Positions 10,401 to 20,316 of a stretch of 64,000 bases of DNA are shown here, one piece after another. This stretch comes from Aldrovandia affinis (taxonomy: Eukaryota; Chordata; Actinopteri; Notacanthiformes; Halosauridae). The stretch is from the NCBI GenBank assembly GCA_029706075.1, contig JAINUG010000014.1, positions 1,874,501 to 1,938,500 on the forward strand, read 5' to 3'. Every line of letters begins with the position of its first letter. Within the stretch, counting starts at the first letter, position 1. The notes under the pieces are model-generated. The model was given only the letters and a program-made list of their open reading frames with translations, did not search any database and had not been told where the DNA came from. The position numbers and the translations under genes are program-made.

Positions 10401-11494
10401 AAATAAATGTCGCCTTGTTTACTTAAAACGCTTAATGGGGGAAACAGGGCTAAATATACGCTTTATGCGTGCATGTCAGAAAAGGTAGACCGGTTGATAG
10501 CGAATAAACATTGCCAATAGATCTTGTAGTGTGAGCAGTACTGCCATTATTAAACAAATTTCGCCAACGTAGGTTGCATCTTCAATTGATTCGGATTGGT
10601 CTGTGACTGAATCGATCTTCTAGGTCGAGCACCTACTCCGTTCTAGCCTTGTTTAATGCACTTACTTGTACGCCGGTGAATGTCTAAATGTATATATAGG
10701 CTACATACATATATACGTGTGTGTGAATAAGTAAACGGATCACACGACTTGAAACTCAAACCGCCCCTCACCTCTTCCTCCGTGTCACTCCCCCCGCCAC
10801 TGGAGGAGCAGCTCCTGGTGCTGGAGATTTGCGACGGAGGGCCGGAGACCACTGGCGCGGTGCCTACGCTGTAGAACCCATCTCCTGCGTGGCCATTACT
10901 CGGAGGAGAGGGTGAAGGTGTCGGAGACGACGAGGCTGACGATGGTGGAGCAGAAGCGGAATTGACGACTCCAAATTGACTTAAACTGGGCCAGAACGGT
11001 GGGTTCCAGGGGGTGGAGTATACTCCGTGATTCACACCGGAGGCCGCAGACCAGGGAAACTGCGGCTGGGCCTTCGCTTCGGGGATGCAGTCTTCCGTGT
11101 CGTTCTCCGTTTTAATTTGTATCCGTTCCCTGGTCTCGGCGATAGAGGGACTCTGGTTTGATGGCTGGGGAGGGGGGGTTATCCCCGCTACCTGGCCAGT
11201 GTACTCTGAAGTAGAGAACGGATACCATGGTCTCGATTGTCCAAAGTCGTGCGCTTGCATTTCAGGACGTTTATAGTCTCCTCCGACCGCGGAAAAAGGG
11301 AAAATAGATTGTGTCGGCAGTGGAGCGATCCCATTGTACGAGTTTTTGTTGAAGAGCAGACCGGGATCTTGTAGCATTCCGTGTGGGAACTGTAGCGAAG
11401 CACCATTAAGTCCGTCCTGGGTGTACACGCTCTTACAGGGGTCATAAGGCCGAGTCGTGCAATCAGAAATCGGGCTTTGAGGTCCCACAGACAT
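7174..11494 (-). CDS. pou5f3: POU domain class 5 transcription factor 3 (Pou2/Oct4 orthologue), four coding exons
   Basis: Exons at 11494-10772, 8780-8538, 7974-7810 and 7410-7174, all phase 0 with GT/AG borders, give 455 residues. The protein binds octamer DNA (ATGCAAAT) in the nucleus and controls maternal-to-zygotic activation and pluripotency in fish embryos. Residues 1-241 form a Pro/Ser-rich activation region. The POU-specific domain is residues 242-322 ([36 protein letters not shown]). A linker and an RKRKRRTS start lead into the homeodomain, whose third helix reads [15 protein letters not shown] (378-392). The C-terminus ends [11 protein letters not shown], as in other fish Pou5f3. 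The start is the ATG at 11494; a TTG three codons upstream is in frame but is not a likely initiator. It lies between fut7 and npdc1, the conserved POU5F3 position. No frame damage is seen. Confidence 0.96.
7411..7809 (-). other. pou5f3: pou5f3 intron 3
   Basis: 399 bp. A G-rich tract on the plus strand at 7755-7802 lies directly beside the exon 3 donor. Confidence 0.8.
7810..7974 (-). CDS. pou5f3: pou5f3 exon 3 (linker and first two homeodomain helices)
   Basis: 55 codons from [20 protein letters not shown] to [13 protein letters not shown]. The border after LERD is the same as in other POU5 genes. Confidence 0.95.
7975..8537 (-). other. pou5f3: pou5f3 intron 2
   Basis: 563 bp with standard GT/AG borders and no repeat or coding signal recognised. 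Confidence 0.8.
8538..8780 (-). CDS. pou5f3: pou5f3 exon 2 (complete POU-specific domain)
   Basis: 81 codons, phase 0 at both ends, from [11 protein letters not shown] to [11 protein letters not shown]. The acceptor is CTGCAG/GAG and the donor GAA/GTGAGTG. Mammalian POU5F1 splits this domain over two exons; here it is one. Confidence 0.95.
9298..9930 (+). mobile_element. L2-clade LINE, 3' end (decayed reverse-transcriptase C-terminus plus tail)
   Basis: The plus-strand frame reads [20 protein letters not shown], then [21 protein letters not shown], the C-terminal signature of L2-like non-LTR retrotransposons. It later runs out of frame. The 3' tail carries the hairpin CGCTCTGGATAAGAGCG (9866-9882) and CTGCTAAATG, followed by AATGTAA repeats. 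The same tail is at 14715, 16145, 20898 and 37136. The element is 5'-truncated and inactive. Confidence 0.85.
10223..10243. repeat. Perfect 8-bp inverted repeat with a 5-nt loop
   Basis: CACCGTGT, a five-base spacer, then ACACGGTG in pou5f3 intron 1. It could be a dimeric protein site or chance. Confidence 0.6.
10252..10314 (+). repeat. Copy 1 of a duplicated motif flanking pou5f3 exon 1
   Basis: About 49 aligned bases differ from 13426-13474 at roughly eight positions, and both copies then share a CAATGATCAA block. It lies in intron 1, about 460 bp from exon 1. Confidence 0.7.
10772..11494 (-). CDS. pou5f3: pou5f3 exon 1 (N-terminal activation region)
   Basis: Codes residues 1-241, beginning [20 protein letters not shown]. 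It is rich in Pro, Ser and Tyr, with an [17 protein letters not shown] segment and Ser/Pro runs near the end. The donor is GAG/GTGAGG at 10771. Confidence 0.93.
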
Positions 11495-11900
11495 GATCCT
11501 CAAGATTGGTGGTGCCCACCACCACAGAAGCCAAATTCAAAAGTACAACAAAGATAAGTCTTAACTGTAATAGTTAAATGCTTTACTAACTTTCTAATTC
11601 GCGACTAATCCTATGTTGCGCCGTCAAGACTTGACTTCTTAACCAGATCTCAGTAATAATGTAAAGCATTTAAACAAGCTGTCTTCGCTCTCTCGGAACA
11701 TTCAATTAAGATAGCCTATTTGTCACTCCAATGAGAAACACACTTCTGCCGAAACGCGAAATAGTCGTTTCATTGTACCCACGGCGCCCACTACTTCACC
11801 TTCCCACCCCTAAAACCATTGGGAGTTAAACGTTTTTTTAATCAATCGGTGTCGGGGACTGTTATGTTAATGACCATCCTCTCTCATTGGCCACCGCGGA
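11495..11900 (-). promoter_or_regulatory. pou5f3: Putative pou5f3 promoter region
   Basis: Immediately upstream of the start codon. Two CCAAT boxes on the gene strand (ATTGG on plus at 11818-11822 and 11886-11890) and an octamer-like ATGTTAAT next to ACTGTT at 11858-11871 are visible. No clear TATA box. The transcription start is unknown. Confidence 0.35.
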
Positions 11901-13425
11901 CAATGGGCCACAGCTGCATTTGTGAATGAACTTGATGGTTTACTTTGGGCGTAGACACGTTAGCGACTGTGAGGGAATGCTGCGGTGTGTAGGTTTAAGA
12001 AGTGTTGGTTTCTATTCACGAGTGAAACACGTTTGGCGAAACGTTAAATACGAAAAGAACCACCCAGATAGCGAATTTTCGTTGGTATCTCTTGCTCTGC
12101 AAAGGAGAGCTGTCTGTTCAATTTCATGTTCTTGTAAGCAGGTTAGTAACAGGTAGTTATTGCTTCCAAATCGCCGCAACAGAAATGAGTCTAGTGCGAC
12201 ACGTTTTTATTATTAGTTTATTTAAGATGTAGCTATCTTTAAAATATATAGTTTTTTTAAATTAAACGTAGCCTACATGTAGCACATACACATATTAACA
12301 CATTCTTAACTATTGGGTTTCTGAAATAGCAAAAAACAGGACTGTGGAAACTGCCTAGGCAAATTAAATGTTTAGACAACCATAGGCTATGTGTTTGCAG
12401 AGAGGCGTGAACGGCGCGCGTTTGATAGGCTACACACGAGAAGGACCTACATGCGCAAATAATGCCAATTTTAATTTAGTCAAATGCAGGCGCTCGAACA
12501 TTTTGCTTCTGCGAGCTTGTTACATTGAGTAACACACTCTGATTTCACGCGTTATTTACATAATTGCCAGAAAAATAAATATGCTTAAGGTTACCAAGCT
12601 GTCAGTTCTTGGAAAAAAATGTTGGTGCAGTCTAAAAACTAAACTGATTGCGCCATATATAAAATATGCAAACGCACCCCCCACCCCTGCAATCCATATT
12701 GCATCAAATCAAAGTGCAACTGTACCTGCCTCGAATACCAATTACATTTCGACAGCTTCCCGAAGACCACCTTAATGCAGATTCTTTAGTGCATAGCTTG
12801 CAGTAGTATTAGCCTACTAATAGGCCTACATTACGACACGAAAACCAAGATTTCTGAATACATTTGTGTTTAAATCGCGTGAAGAGTTTGAGATATTGGC
12901 TTTAATTAAGGAGGTTATGAAGGGAACATTGTTTAGATATTTCACAGTGCAGAAGACAGTCATTAACTAAAAACGTCGCCATTGTTGATGTTTACAGGGA
13001 GACGATCGGTCGATGGCGGTAGGACCCCCTACCCCCCACCGGGAGCGCCTCGTTCAGCGCAGATTGAGGCAGGAAACCGCGCCGTGGGGCGTCGTAATTG
13101 TGCTTCGTAGCCCCTAGGGCACCCTGTAGCTTCGAAGACCCGAGTTGCGATGGCCGGCCATTAGCTGCCTTTCAGACTCGGACAATAAATGCTAACCCTT
13201 TGAATCGTTTTGCTTCAACACCCCACCCGTCCTGTCTCACACAAGCTAAAACCCTGTTTACAGCGCTATATGCACTTTATTTACACAGTTACCAACACGG
13301 AATTACGGTCCATCATCATAATTAATTCGCAATCTCTAGTAGCCTATCCTCCTTCCAAAAACCATAACACCACAAAATGTCATCAATACCCACTACACAC
13401 TCTCCCGTCCTAATTCGAATAACGA
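11901..13425. other. Intergenic DNA upstream of pou5f3
   Basis: No coding frame of quality and no recognised repeat. Several CpG-containing patches lie around 12400-12430 and 12990-13150. It may hold regulatory DNA, but nothing specific can be named. Confidence 0.4.
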
Positions 13426-13500
13426 GGAATCAATCACACTGTATCCTTCCCTAGGTCATTGTTTAATTATGATGATCTTGGGATCAATCAATGATCAAGG
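13426..13500 (+). repeat. Copy 2 of the duplicated motif flanking pou5f3 exon 1
   Basis: Matches 10252-10314 at roughly 84 percent over its first 49 bases, with a short insertion before the shared CAATGATCAA. It lies about 1.9 kb upstream of the start codon, in the same orientation as copy 1. Confidence 0.7.
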
Positions 13501-13837
13501 AGCCGTTTTAGATGAATTGTACATCATCATCCCATTGAAGTTTAACACATGCTTTGTGTTTTCTCTCATACTAGACTCAATACTCCTACATAGGCTACAC
13601 CAAAGAGCGTTATAGGATTAGAGGTCTTATCTGTGTTATACAACTTGCATAAACATGACATCTTTGCAGTCAACAGAGAAGGTAATTAATAATATTTTTT
13701 TCTGCAACTTGACATTTAATTAATAAGGTTTCTTTCTGAACAGTGTTGTGATGTCATCGAGAATGTCAGGAGATGTGCCACATTTGTGCATGGAACCCTG
13801 CTTCTTGAGTTATGTTGTTGTTGTTATTGTTGTTGTT

Positions 13838-14000
13838 CCCTGTGGCTCAATTGGCAGAACATGGCATTGGCAACACTTAGGTTGTGTGGGTTCGATTCCC
13901 ACTGCGATCACATATACTGAAAAATGTATGCATTCACTACTGTAAGTTGCTTTGGATAAAAGCGTCTGCTAAATGGCATGTATTACTATGTATTGTATTA
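13838..14000 (+). mobile_element. tRNA-headed SINE with L2 tail (family A)
   Basis: The tRNA-like head (TGTGGCTCAATTGGCAGAAC, then GGTTCGATTCC as B box) is followed by CATATACTGAAAAATGTATG and the tail GCTTTGGATAAAAGCGTCTG. It ends in ATT-rich repeats. Other copies: 14530, 26140, 40625, 44752 and 58826. Confidence 0.85.
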
Positions 14001-14529
14001 TTATTATGATTATCAATGTTGCTAGGGAAGTTATGTCATAGTTTTTTTCCTTTTCTCTAAAAGCCTAAAAGGTGAAAGATATAGGAGGATTAAGAGTGTC
14101 CAAAGCCAGTGGAGACATCAAACCCAGTGTCAGGCATTGTGTTGTGCTGTGGACTGCCATGCAAAGCGGCAGCTCTCTCAGGGTGAGAGGGAGAATGCAG
14201 ATGGGGATTAGAGGGGGGTGAAAGGATGGGTTTGGGGATGCACCTACTGGATTTGAGGCACTTCAACCTTTCAGTCTTGGGGGGGGGGGGGGGTCTCTCA
14301 AGATGAAAGAAAGCTAGATGTCTTTAGACCTGGCCTTCGTGTACCCCCTTTAATTAACACCATCCTTCTCATTCAGTATAGGGAAAAAGGAATACTGTGA
14401 AGATCGGAGGCTCTACCAGTTATGACTAAGACCCCATTCAATCCAACTGCATGCCGAATTGTCCTTAAAGGTGCCATGTGTATGATTTTTGTCGCAATTT
14501 AAACATTGACCTGTGCACATGAAAGTAAT
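14001..14529. other. Intergenic spacer
   Basis: No gene seen. It holds a run of about 15 G at 14278-14292, an unstable site that may be misassembled. Confidence 0.5.
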
Positions 14530-14692
14530 ATATAATAATATTATATATGCCATTTAGCAGACGCTTTTATCCAAAGTGACTACCAGTAGTGAATGCATAC
14601 ATTTTTCAGTATATGTGGCCCCAGTGGGAATCGAACCCACAACCTAAGCATTGTCAGCGCCGTGCTCTACCTACTGAGCCACACAGAACCAG
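14530..14692 (-). mobile_element. tRNA-headed SINE with L2 tail (family A)
   Basis: Reverse copy: the tail AGCAGACGCTTTTATCCAAAG comes first, then the B-box complement GGGAATCGAACCC and the head GAGCCACACAGAACC. Confidence 0.85.
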
Positions 14693-14714
14693 TAACGTGG
14701 GAGAGAGAGAGCAG

Positions 14715-14926
14715 GGCAGACCATTTACGTTTACATTTACATTTTAAGCATTTCACAGACGCTCTTATCCGGAGCGACTTACAAGATGTGCATTAATACA
14801 TGGTAAGAACAATCATAGTTCGAGCAAGAGATCAGTGCAGTAATACAGCGATAGACATTGTTGTAGGCAGCTGCATACCATACCTGTAACACTGGGAAGG
14901 AAAAGGTTAGTAAAATATATACTGTG

Positions 14927-14960
<34 letters not shown>

Positions 14961-15165
14961 TTTTTTTGAGGAGTAAGAAAGAATACATATCCAAATAGTA
15001 GGCAGTGGTGATGACAATTGGCTAGATGTACAGAATTCAGTGGTAGTGGAGTCTGAAAAGGTAGGTTTTAAGTCTCTTGCAGAAGATTGCAAGTGATTCC
15101 AATGGAGACCCAGGTATTTTATCGGCAGGCAAGCTGGGAGCCGGAAATATGAAACAAACAAAAAG
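14715..15165 (-). mobile_element. L2-clade LINE 3' end
   Basis: Reverse-strand copy of the LINE tail at 9745-9925, with high similarity across CCTTCCCAGTGTTACAGGTA and the final GGATAAGAGCGTCTG. It is interrupted by a (TA)n/(T)n run at 14925-14967. No intact reading frame. Confidence 0.8.
14925..14967. repeat. (TA)n followed by poly(T)
   Basis: Simple repeat inside the LINE fragment. Confidence 0.9.
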
Positions 15166-15539
15166 AGGACCAGTCTATGAGTTATGAGACACAGTCTAAA
15201 ATTATATGACCAATGTTTATGATACATTTAAAGGCCACTAAAATAAACAATAAAACATAAACCTGTTTGAACTGGTTAGTTATGGACACTGTACTTTGCT
15301 GTTATGTATATTGAATTAGGGCCTAAATTTGTGTTCGGCCGAGGAATTAGTTTATAAAAATAAATATTTGTTTTCACAGTGGTGAGAAGTGCCTTAAGAG
15401 GCAAGCAATGAAGGCAGGATTTAGAGGTGACAATCTTAGCTGTGTAGTCTAATGACAGATGGCTTTCTTGGAGATATCATATTAAACAAAAACATGTTAT
15501 TCCCTATGGCACTTCGTTATATGTAGGCTACACAAGCAG

Positions 15540-15887
15540 CAGAGTTGTGACCAAGTCACAGTTATGCAAGTCGTAAATAAATAAGTCTTAACCATCAAGT
15601 CCCAAGTAAATCCCAAGACATGAAGGGTAAGTCTCAAATAAAGTCCCAAGTCACCATGTTCAGGTCAACTCAAGTCACAAGTCCCAAATTTAAGGTGTCA
15701 AGTCCTCAAGTCACATTCAAAACAAGCCTCTCGAGTCATCCATCCAAGTCTAGTCGCAAGTCATAGACATGCAAGTCTAAGTCAAGTCTCAAGTACTTTT
15801 CTTTTTGCAAGTCAAGTCTGAAATCATCAAAATTGTGACTCGAGTCGCACTCATGCACAGGTCATGTGACTGGAGTCCACAACTCTG
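15540..15887. mobile_element. hAT-type MITE (348 bp) built of CAAGTC repeats
   Basis: The termini CAGAGTTGTG and CACAACTCTG are inverted repeats, flanked by exact 8-bp copies of ACAAGCAG (15532-15539 and 15888-15895). The interior holds at least fourteen CAAGTC hexamers. Dense subterminal hexamers are usual transposase binding sites in hAT elements. No ORF. Confidence 0.88.
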
Positions 15888-15954
15888 ACAAGCAGCCATA
15901 GCCACCACTGAATTGTAAAGCCAAAAAAATCATAAAGGTTTTTGATTCCTCGGT

Positions 15955-16200
15955 GACCGATTTGCTGATTCTCCCTCCACAACATCTGGAGAATTTGCCC
16001 GTTCCTCACCCAAGAGGCCACGCTACTCCTGGTCCAGGCTTTGGTACGGTGGGCAGCTGCCAATGATGACGTCTATTGCAGTGTTACTACACTGATCTCT
16101 TGCCCTAACCATGACTAATCTTACCATGCATGACTTTTGTAAGTCGCTCTGGATAAGAGCGTCTGCTAAATGCCTAAAATGTCAATGTCAAAGATTGAAA
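15955..16200 (+). mobile_element. L2-clade LINE 3' end
   Basis: Shares GCAGCTGCCAATGATGACGT, ACACTGATCTCTTGC and the GGATAAGAGCGTCTGCTAAATG-type tail with the copy at 9745-9925. Short and 5'-truncated. Confidence 0.8.
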
Positions 16201-17630
16201 CCTGCGGACACAGTGAGCCTCCATTGCCGTGGACTGTTTTTATACGTGACCAATAATATTTTATGTCAGAGGTAGTGTGCAGGGGGGTGGTGCAGGGAGA
16301 TGGGAGTGGTATATTGACCCAATAACACACAACGCAGTAGAAACAAGAGGCGAGACATAAAGAATTTATCCTCTTGGTGCCTGTAGCTGGGGCCATAAAC
16401 CAAGCAGAGAGTTGTATTGATGGAGGAAGACGAGGGCCTTCAGGAAGCCATCTTTTTGCACACCAGAGACTTGAAATCTGAAATAAATACTCTGAGTGAG
16501 CACTCTTGTAATGTTAGCCATTGTCATTTGAAAAGTTACATACCCAGCTGAAATGAATGGTACATTTGAGCAAATAACATGTTCACTTTTATGTCTGAAG
16601 TATATGCATAACAGCTCAAACATGGGTCTATTTTTAAAAAATTAATTAAAAAATTTAAATAAATATAATTATAGCATAAACAAACAAAGTTTAACCCAAA
16701 GTTCTGAATTTCTATACAAGATTCCAACCTCCCAGGTCATTGTAAGGTCATTATATATAGTCATTATATTAACATATTTTTTCAATGAATTATTTATGTT
16801 TATTTTTGTCAGAATCTTAGAGAACTAATGAGACACACCACGTCTGTGTATGATACCTTGTGGTACCCTGGCTCTTGTTGCTATCTCTGTTGCTTGGAAA
16901 AGTAGGCAAGATATATATTATTTTTTTTACAATACTCACATGCAGAATTTCACGTTATCTGACTAGTAGCACCTTCCTTTGGAAATATTACAGATTCTAT
17001 CGGTTTTGTAATGCTGTACTATCCAATAATGCATTTTACATTCTAAATTATCAGAATAAATGTTTGAGTCAGAATATCAAGATATCGTATTCTAATGACA
17101 TAGAAAATATTTGTTAGATCTAAACATTTGTTTCTATTGGTTAATGTTGAAAGGTTCAATGTAATAATGTATATTTTGACTACACACAACATTTTTTGAA
17201 TTTTATTTAATTGTAAACCCAACCACCATTAGTGTGTCAAATGCAAATTAACAACAAAAACAGTGCATCTTAGGTCTTTTTAAGATAATATAAATTTTTA
17301 TTTCATTTTCATCTTTATACTTTCTTTATTATTTCTTTCCTTGTCAACATGCAGGTCAAGTTCCAGTGGTAAAATAATTTGTACATCTCTTAGCCTCATG
17401 GAGAGGGTTTCCCCCAGCAACAGATTAGACTAGAGCAGTGAAGGCAGAGGTGACAGTAGCCAGGTCGGGGTTTGGGGTAAATGGAGGTACCTTTCTTTCC
17501 CCCGCATATCTGCTCTACATCTTTTCACACACCTGCCCCATAATTCCATAACCACCCCAGGCTTTGTGACAACCTTTCTAATACTTGTGAAGCACTCACA
17601 TATTTTTCAGTATTCTCACAAACCCCCCAC

Positions 17631-17633
<3 letters not shown>

Positions 17634-17662
<29 letters not shown>
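17634..17662. repeat. (CA)n microsatellite
   Basis: Pure CA run. Confidence 0.93.
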
Positions 17663-17663
<1 letters not shown>

Positions 17664-18330
17664 CCCCCACATTGTTTTGCTTCACCAAAACGTTACCCTA
17701 AATGCCCCAAGGTTTGATGCCAACAGACCAATAGCCACTTCCCTACCGTTATCCTCATAAAAACACAATGACTTAAATGGCCACAAGTTGCTCTGCTCCC
17801 TTTGGTTGATGTCCCCAAAACTACACTTCAAGGGGCAAGAGGCTCCAGTGCTCCAGTGGCCTACATTGAGACACTGGTGTGTGTGGTGGTGGGGGGGTGA
17901 TCCCCCTGACCTTCACCTTTACAGGTACAAATTCCTGGGAAAGAGTGGGGGGGGTCCAGGGGTGGACGGTTCCTACCACACACTCACACCCCATGAACCC
18001 CAACTTAGTTGCTTTTTGAAGGGGGTACTGATTGATTTTCTTCTTCCCTACCCGGAGAATGGGTGTTACTGGGGTAGTGTGGGTCTGCTCCAGGTTTTCG
18101 AAATCTATCGCCATGCGCATGGTGCATTGGGACACACGATCAGTGCGCCGGGCTAAAGACCAAGGCCCGCACGCTCACTCATGTCACTGAGCCACGCTTC
18201 ACAAGTCCAGTTTCTGAATGTACTGCGAATGGCTGACCGGCAGAGAGAACAGCGGTAAAGAGAGGCGCTACGATCAGCGGCATTCCTGAGAGAGCAGTGA
18301 AAATCTGCGTCTTTCAAAAGACTTAAGTAG

Positions 18331-18372
18331 AAAAAAAAAAAAAAAAAAAAAAAAAAACAAAAAAAAACAAAA
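18331..18372. repeat. Poly(A) tract with C interruptions
   Basis: About 40 bp of A with single C bases. It could be the tail of a retroposed element, but no body is recognised upstream. Confidence 0.85.
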
Positions 18373-19168
18373 GCAGGGTTTAATTAATCTGGAACAGCAA
18401 TTGAAGACACAGGACAGAGGAGTATGCACAGTACAAACACAAAGATTGGTGACATCTGTACCCTCCTCTGTATATTATCTTTATGTATTTACATTAAATA
18501 AAGGGTCCAGTGAGTCACGCATTAAGCAGGACAACGTACAATCCGTGATATTTACACAACATAAAGCTTCTGAATGTGCTGCTGAATTCTGATGAGAAGT
18601 TTTGAAATTCTTTTCAAAATGTAATTCAAGTAACGGAATTTAATATGTAACACCTCTGATCAAAATAGCGGACCCCATATTTAATAATATATATTTATAT
18701 ATTAATTTCCCTCTTCTCAACATCTTAATAAAGTCATGCATAGAAACCATACTGACTGATACAATAAATGCCTAGTACATACTATCTCTTAAAGGGTTAT
18801 TTTGTGTACGTAGAGTATATGAAAACATATTAAAACCCATCACATTTTATGTCAAAAATACCAACTCACCAAACTGCACTATTTGGTAACAAGGATGGAC
18901 AGAAGTTCTGCAAACCAGTTCTATTTTTGAGCGGTGACTGTCCAATGCGGCAGATGAAATCACAAAGAAAGGTAATTGTATGGTATGTAACATCAACAAT
19001 ATGGCCCAATTTCTTTCCTATGATATATATATATGTATATATATACATACATATAAATATACACAGACAGATCTAGTAGCAAATATTTGGAAGTCATTCT
19101 GGTTGCCCTAGAAGTAAAACTCAGCACTTTCATTTTATGCTTTCTGCTTTGTCTGTTAGTTTTTTTGC

Positions 19169-19174
19169 TTTATT
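19169..19174 (-). terminator. npdc1: Candidate poly(A) signal of npdc1
   Basis: TTTATT on plus is AATAAA on the gene strand, about 1.07 kb after the npdc1 stop. It is the first clear hexamer found downstream. Confidence 0.45.
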
Positions 19175-20244
19175 TGTCTGATGAAGGCCGGTCCTTCACA
19201 CAGCAGAAGGGAGGTCATCTTGCTCTGGGTTCGATGCTATGAAATAAGCAGGGCGGCTCAGAGAGACAGATGGGTCCTTCAAACAGTTTTGCAAAATAAT
19301 AATAATTCCACTTGTCCCTTACGTTCACCCACACACACGCGTGCAGCTTTGTAAATTTGGGGAAATTGCAGTGTGAAGCTAAACAAAACTGTATGGTTTT
19401 TGTTGCATGGCTCTGGAGAGAAAGGCAAATGATGTGTCTGTAATGTAATTGAGTATGCTCTGAAAACACAGGATGTAGGTGGCAACTGCCGCTCAAACAA
19501 TGCTCCTTAGCGTACACTGCACGGTGGTGAGTTGGCATATAAAACATGCTACTTTGCCCTTTGGTAGCAAGTAAGGCATGGTTTTTTGTCACGGTTGGAG
19601 AAAACATTCACATTATGCAGTGAGAAAGAGAGAAAGTATGTGTAAGAGAGAGAGAGAGAGAGAACATGTGCAAATGGGTGGGTGTGCATCTGTGTGTGAG
19701 AATGTGTTTGTGTGTGTGTGTGTGTGCGTGTATATGTTGTTGTCAGAGGGTTGAGAGAGAGAGAGAAAGCTAGCCGGCTGGAGAAAATACCCATCAGACA
19801 AGATGGCAGATAGCTAAGAACAGAAACCAACTCAAATACAGTAAAAAGTCTCACAGCAGCAGAACAATATGCCACATTAAAAAACAAAACAAAACAAAAA
19901 ATGCAGAGGAATAAAAAGAGGTGTGTTAATGCTGTTACTGCCATTGGCCCTTGGGGGTGATCCATGTGGGGGGTTACCACAAATGCAACCCCAGGGGTGG
20001 CCACTGAGGGGAGTGTGTACAAGTGTCTCTGAGTGGGCACATTACTGTTCACAGTCCACTCCCCCCCCCGCCTCTCCACAACCGGCATTCCCTTTTCATC
20101 CCTTCACCTTTTCTGTTAATGTCCTCGTCAATCCATTCAGAGAGGCTGGTGTCACAAGGGCTTCGGCAGGCATCTCAGAAAGGACAGGCTGTGTGTGTGT
20201 GTGATTTGTGTGTGTGTGTGCATGTGTGTGTATGTGTGTACATG
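19175..20244 (-). other. npdc1: Probable 3' untranslated region of npdc1
   Basis: It contains (GA)n and (GT)n runs at about 19620-19765 and 20190-20240. The 179-residue minus-strand frame here is low-complexity His/Thr/Ser sequence from those runs and is not a gene. Confidence 0.45.
19620..19765. repeat. (GA)n and (GT)n compound microsatellite
   Basis: GA run, GTGTGT block and a second GA run within 150 bp. Confidence 0.85.
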
Positions 20245-20316
20245 TTACTTGTGTTTCCTCTGGATGTGTAGAGTGGAATCATCGAACAGAGGATTCTTCA
20301 CCTCCATTTCTCCAGT
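20245..20316 (-). CDS. npdc1: npdc1 exon 9 (C-terminus)
   Basis: Codes TGEMEVKNPLFDDSTLHIQR, then KHK and TAA. Acceptor TCTAG/ACTGG. Confidence 0.92.
   Translation of the reverse strand, partial: TGEMEVKNPLFDDSTLHIQRKHK

Larger units (their letters stand above)
8781..10771 (-). other. pou5f3: pou5f3 intron 1
   Basis: 1991 bp. It contains the 3' part of an L2-type LINE (9298-9925). Nearer exon 1 there is a roughly 60-bp motif at 10252-10314 that recurs upstream of the gene at 13426-13500, and an 8-bp perfect hairpin at 10223-10243. Confidence 0.8.
16201..19168. other. Intergenic DNA between pou5f3 and npdc1
   Basis: AT-rich, with no gene recognised. It holds a (CA)n run, a long poly(A) tract and small AT repeats. 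The 17788-18156 frame has no recognisable domain and sits in low-complexity GTG/GGG sequence. Confidence 0.45.

Noticed and set aside
11495-11503. Start of pou5f3 at 11503
   Set aside because: That codon is TTG; the ATG at 11494 is the likely initiator and gives MSVGPQ at the N-terminus.
19549-20088. 179-residue minus-strand frame near the npdc1 3' end
   Set aside because: Low-complexity frame across GA/GT repeats in the probable 3' untranslated region.
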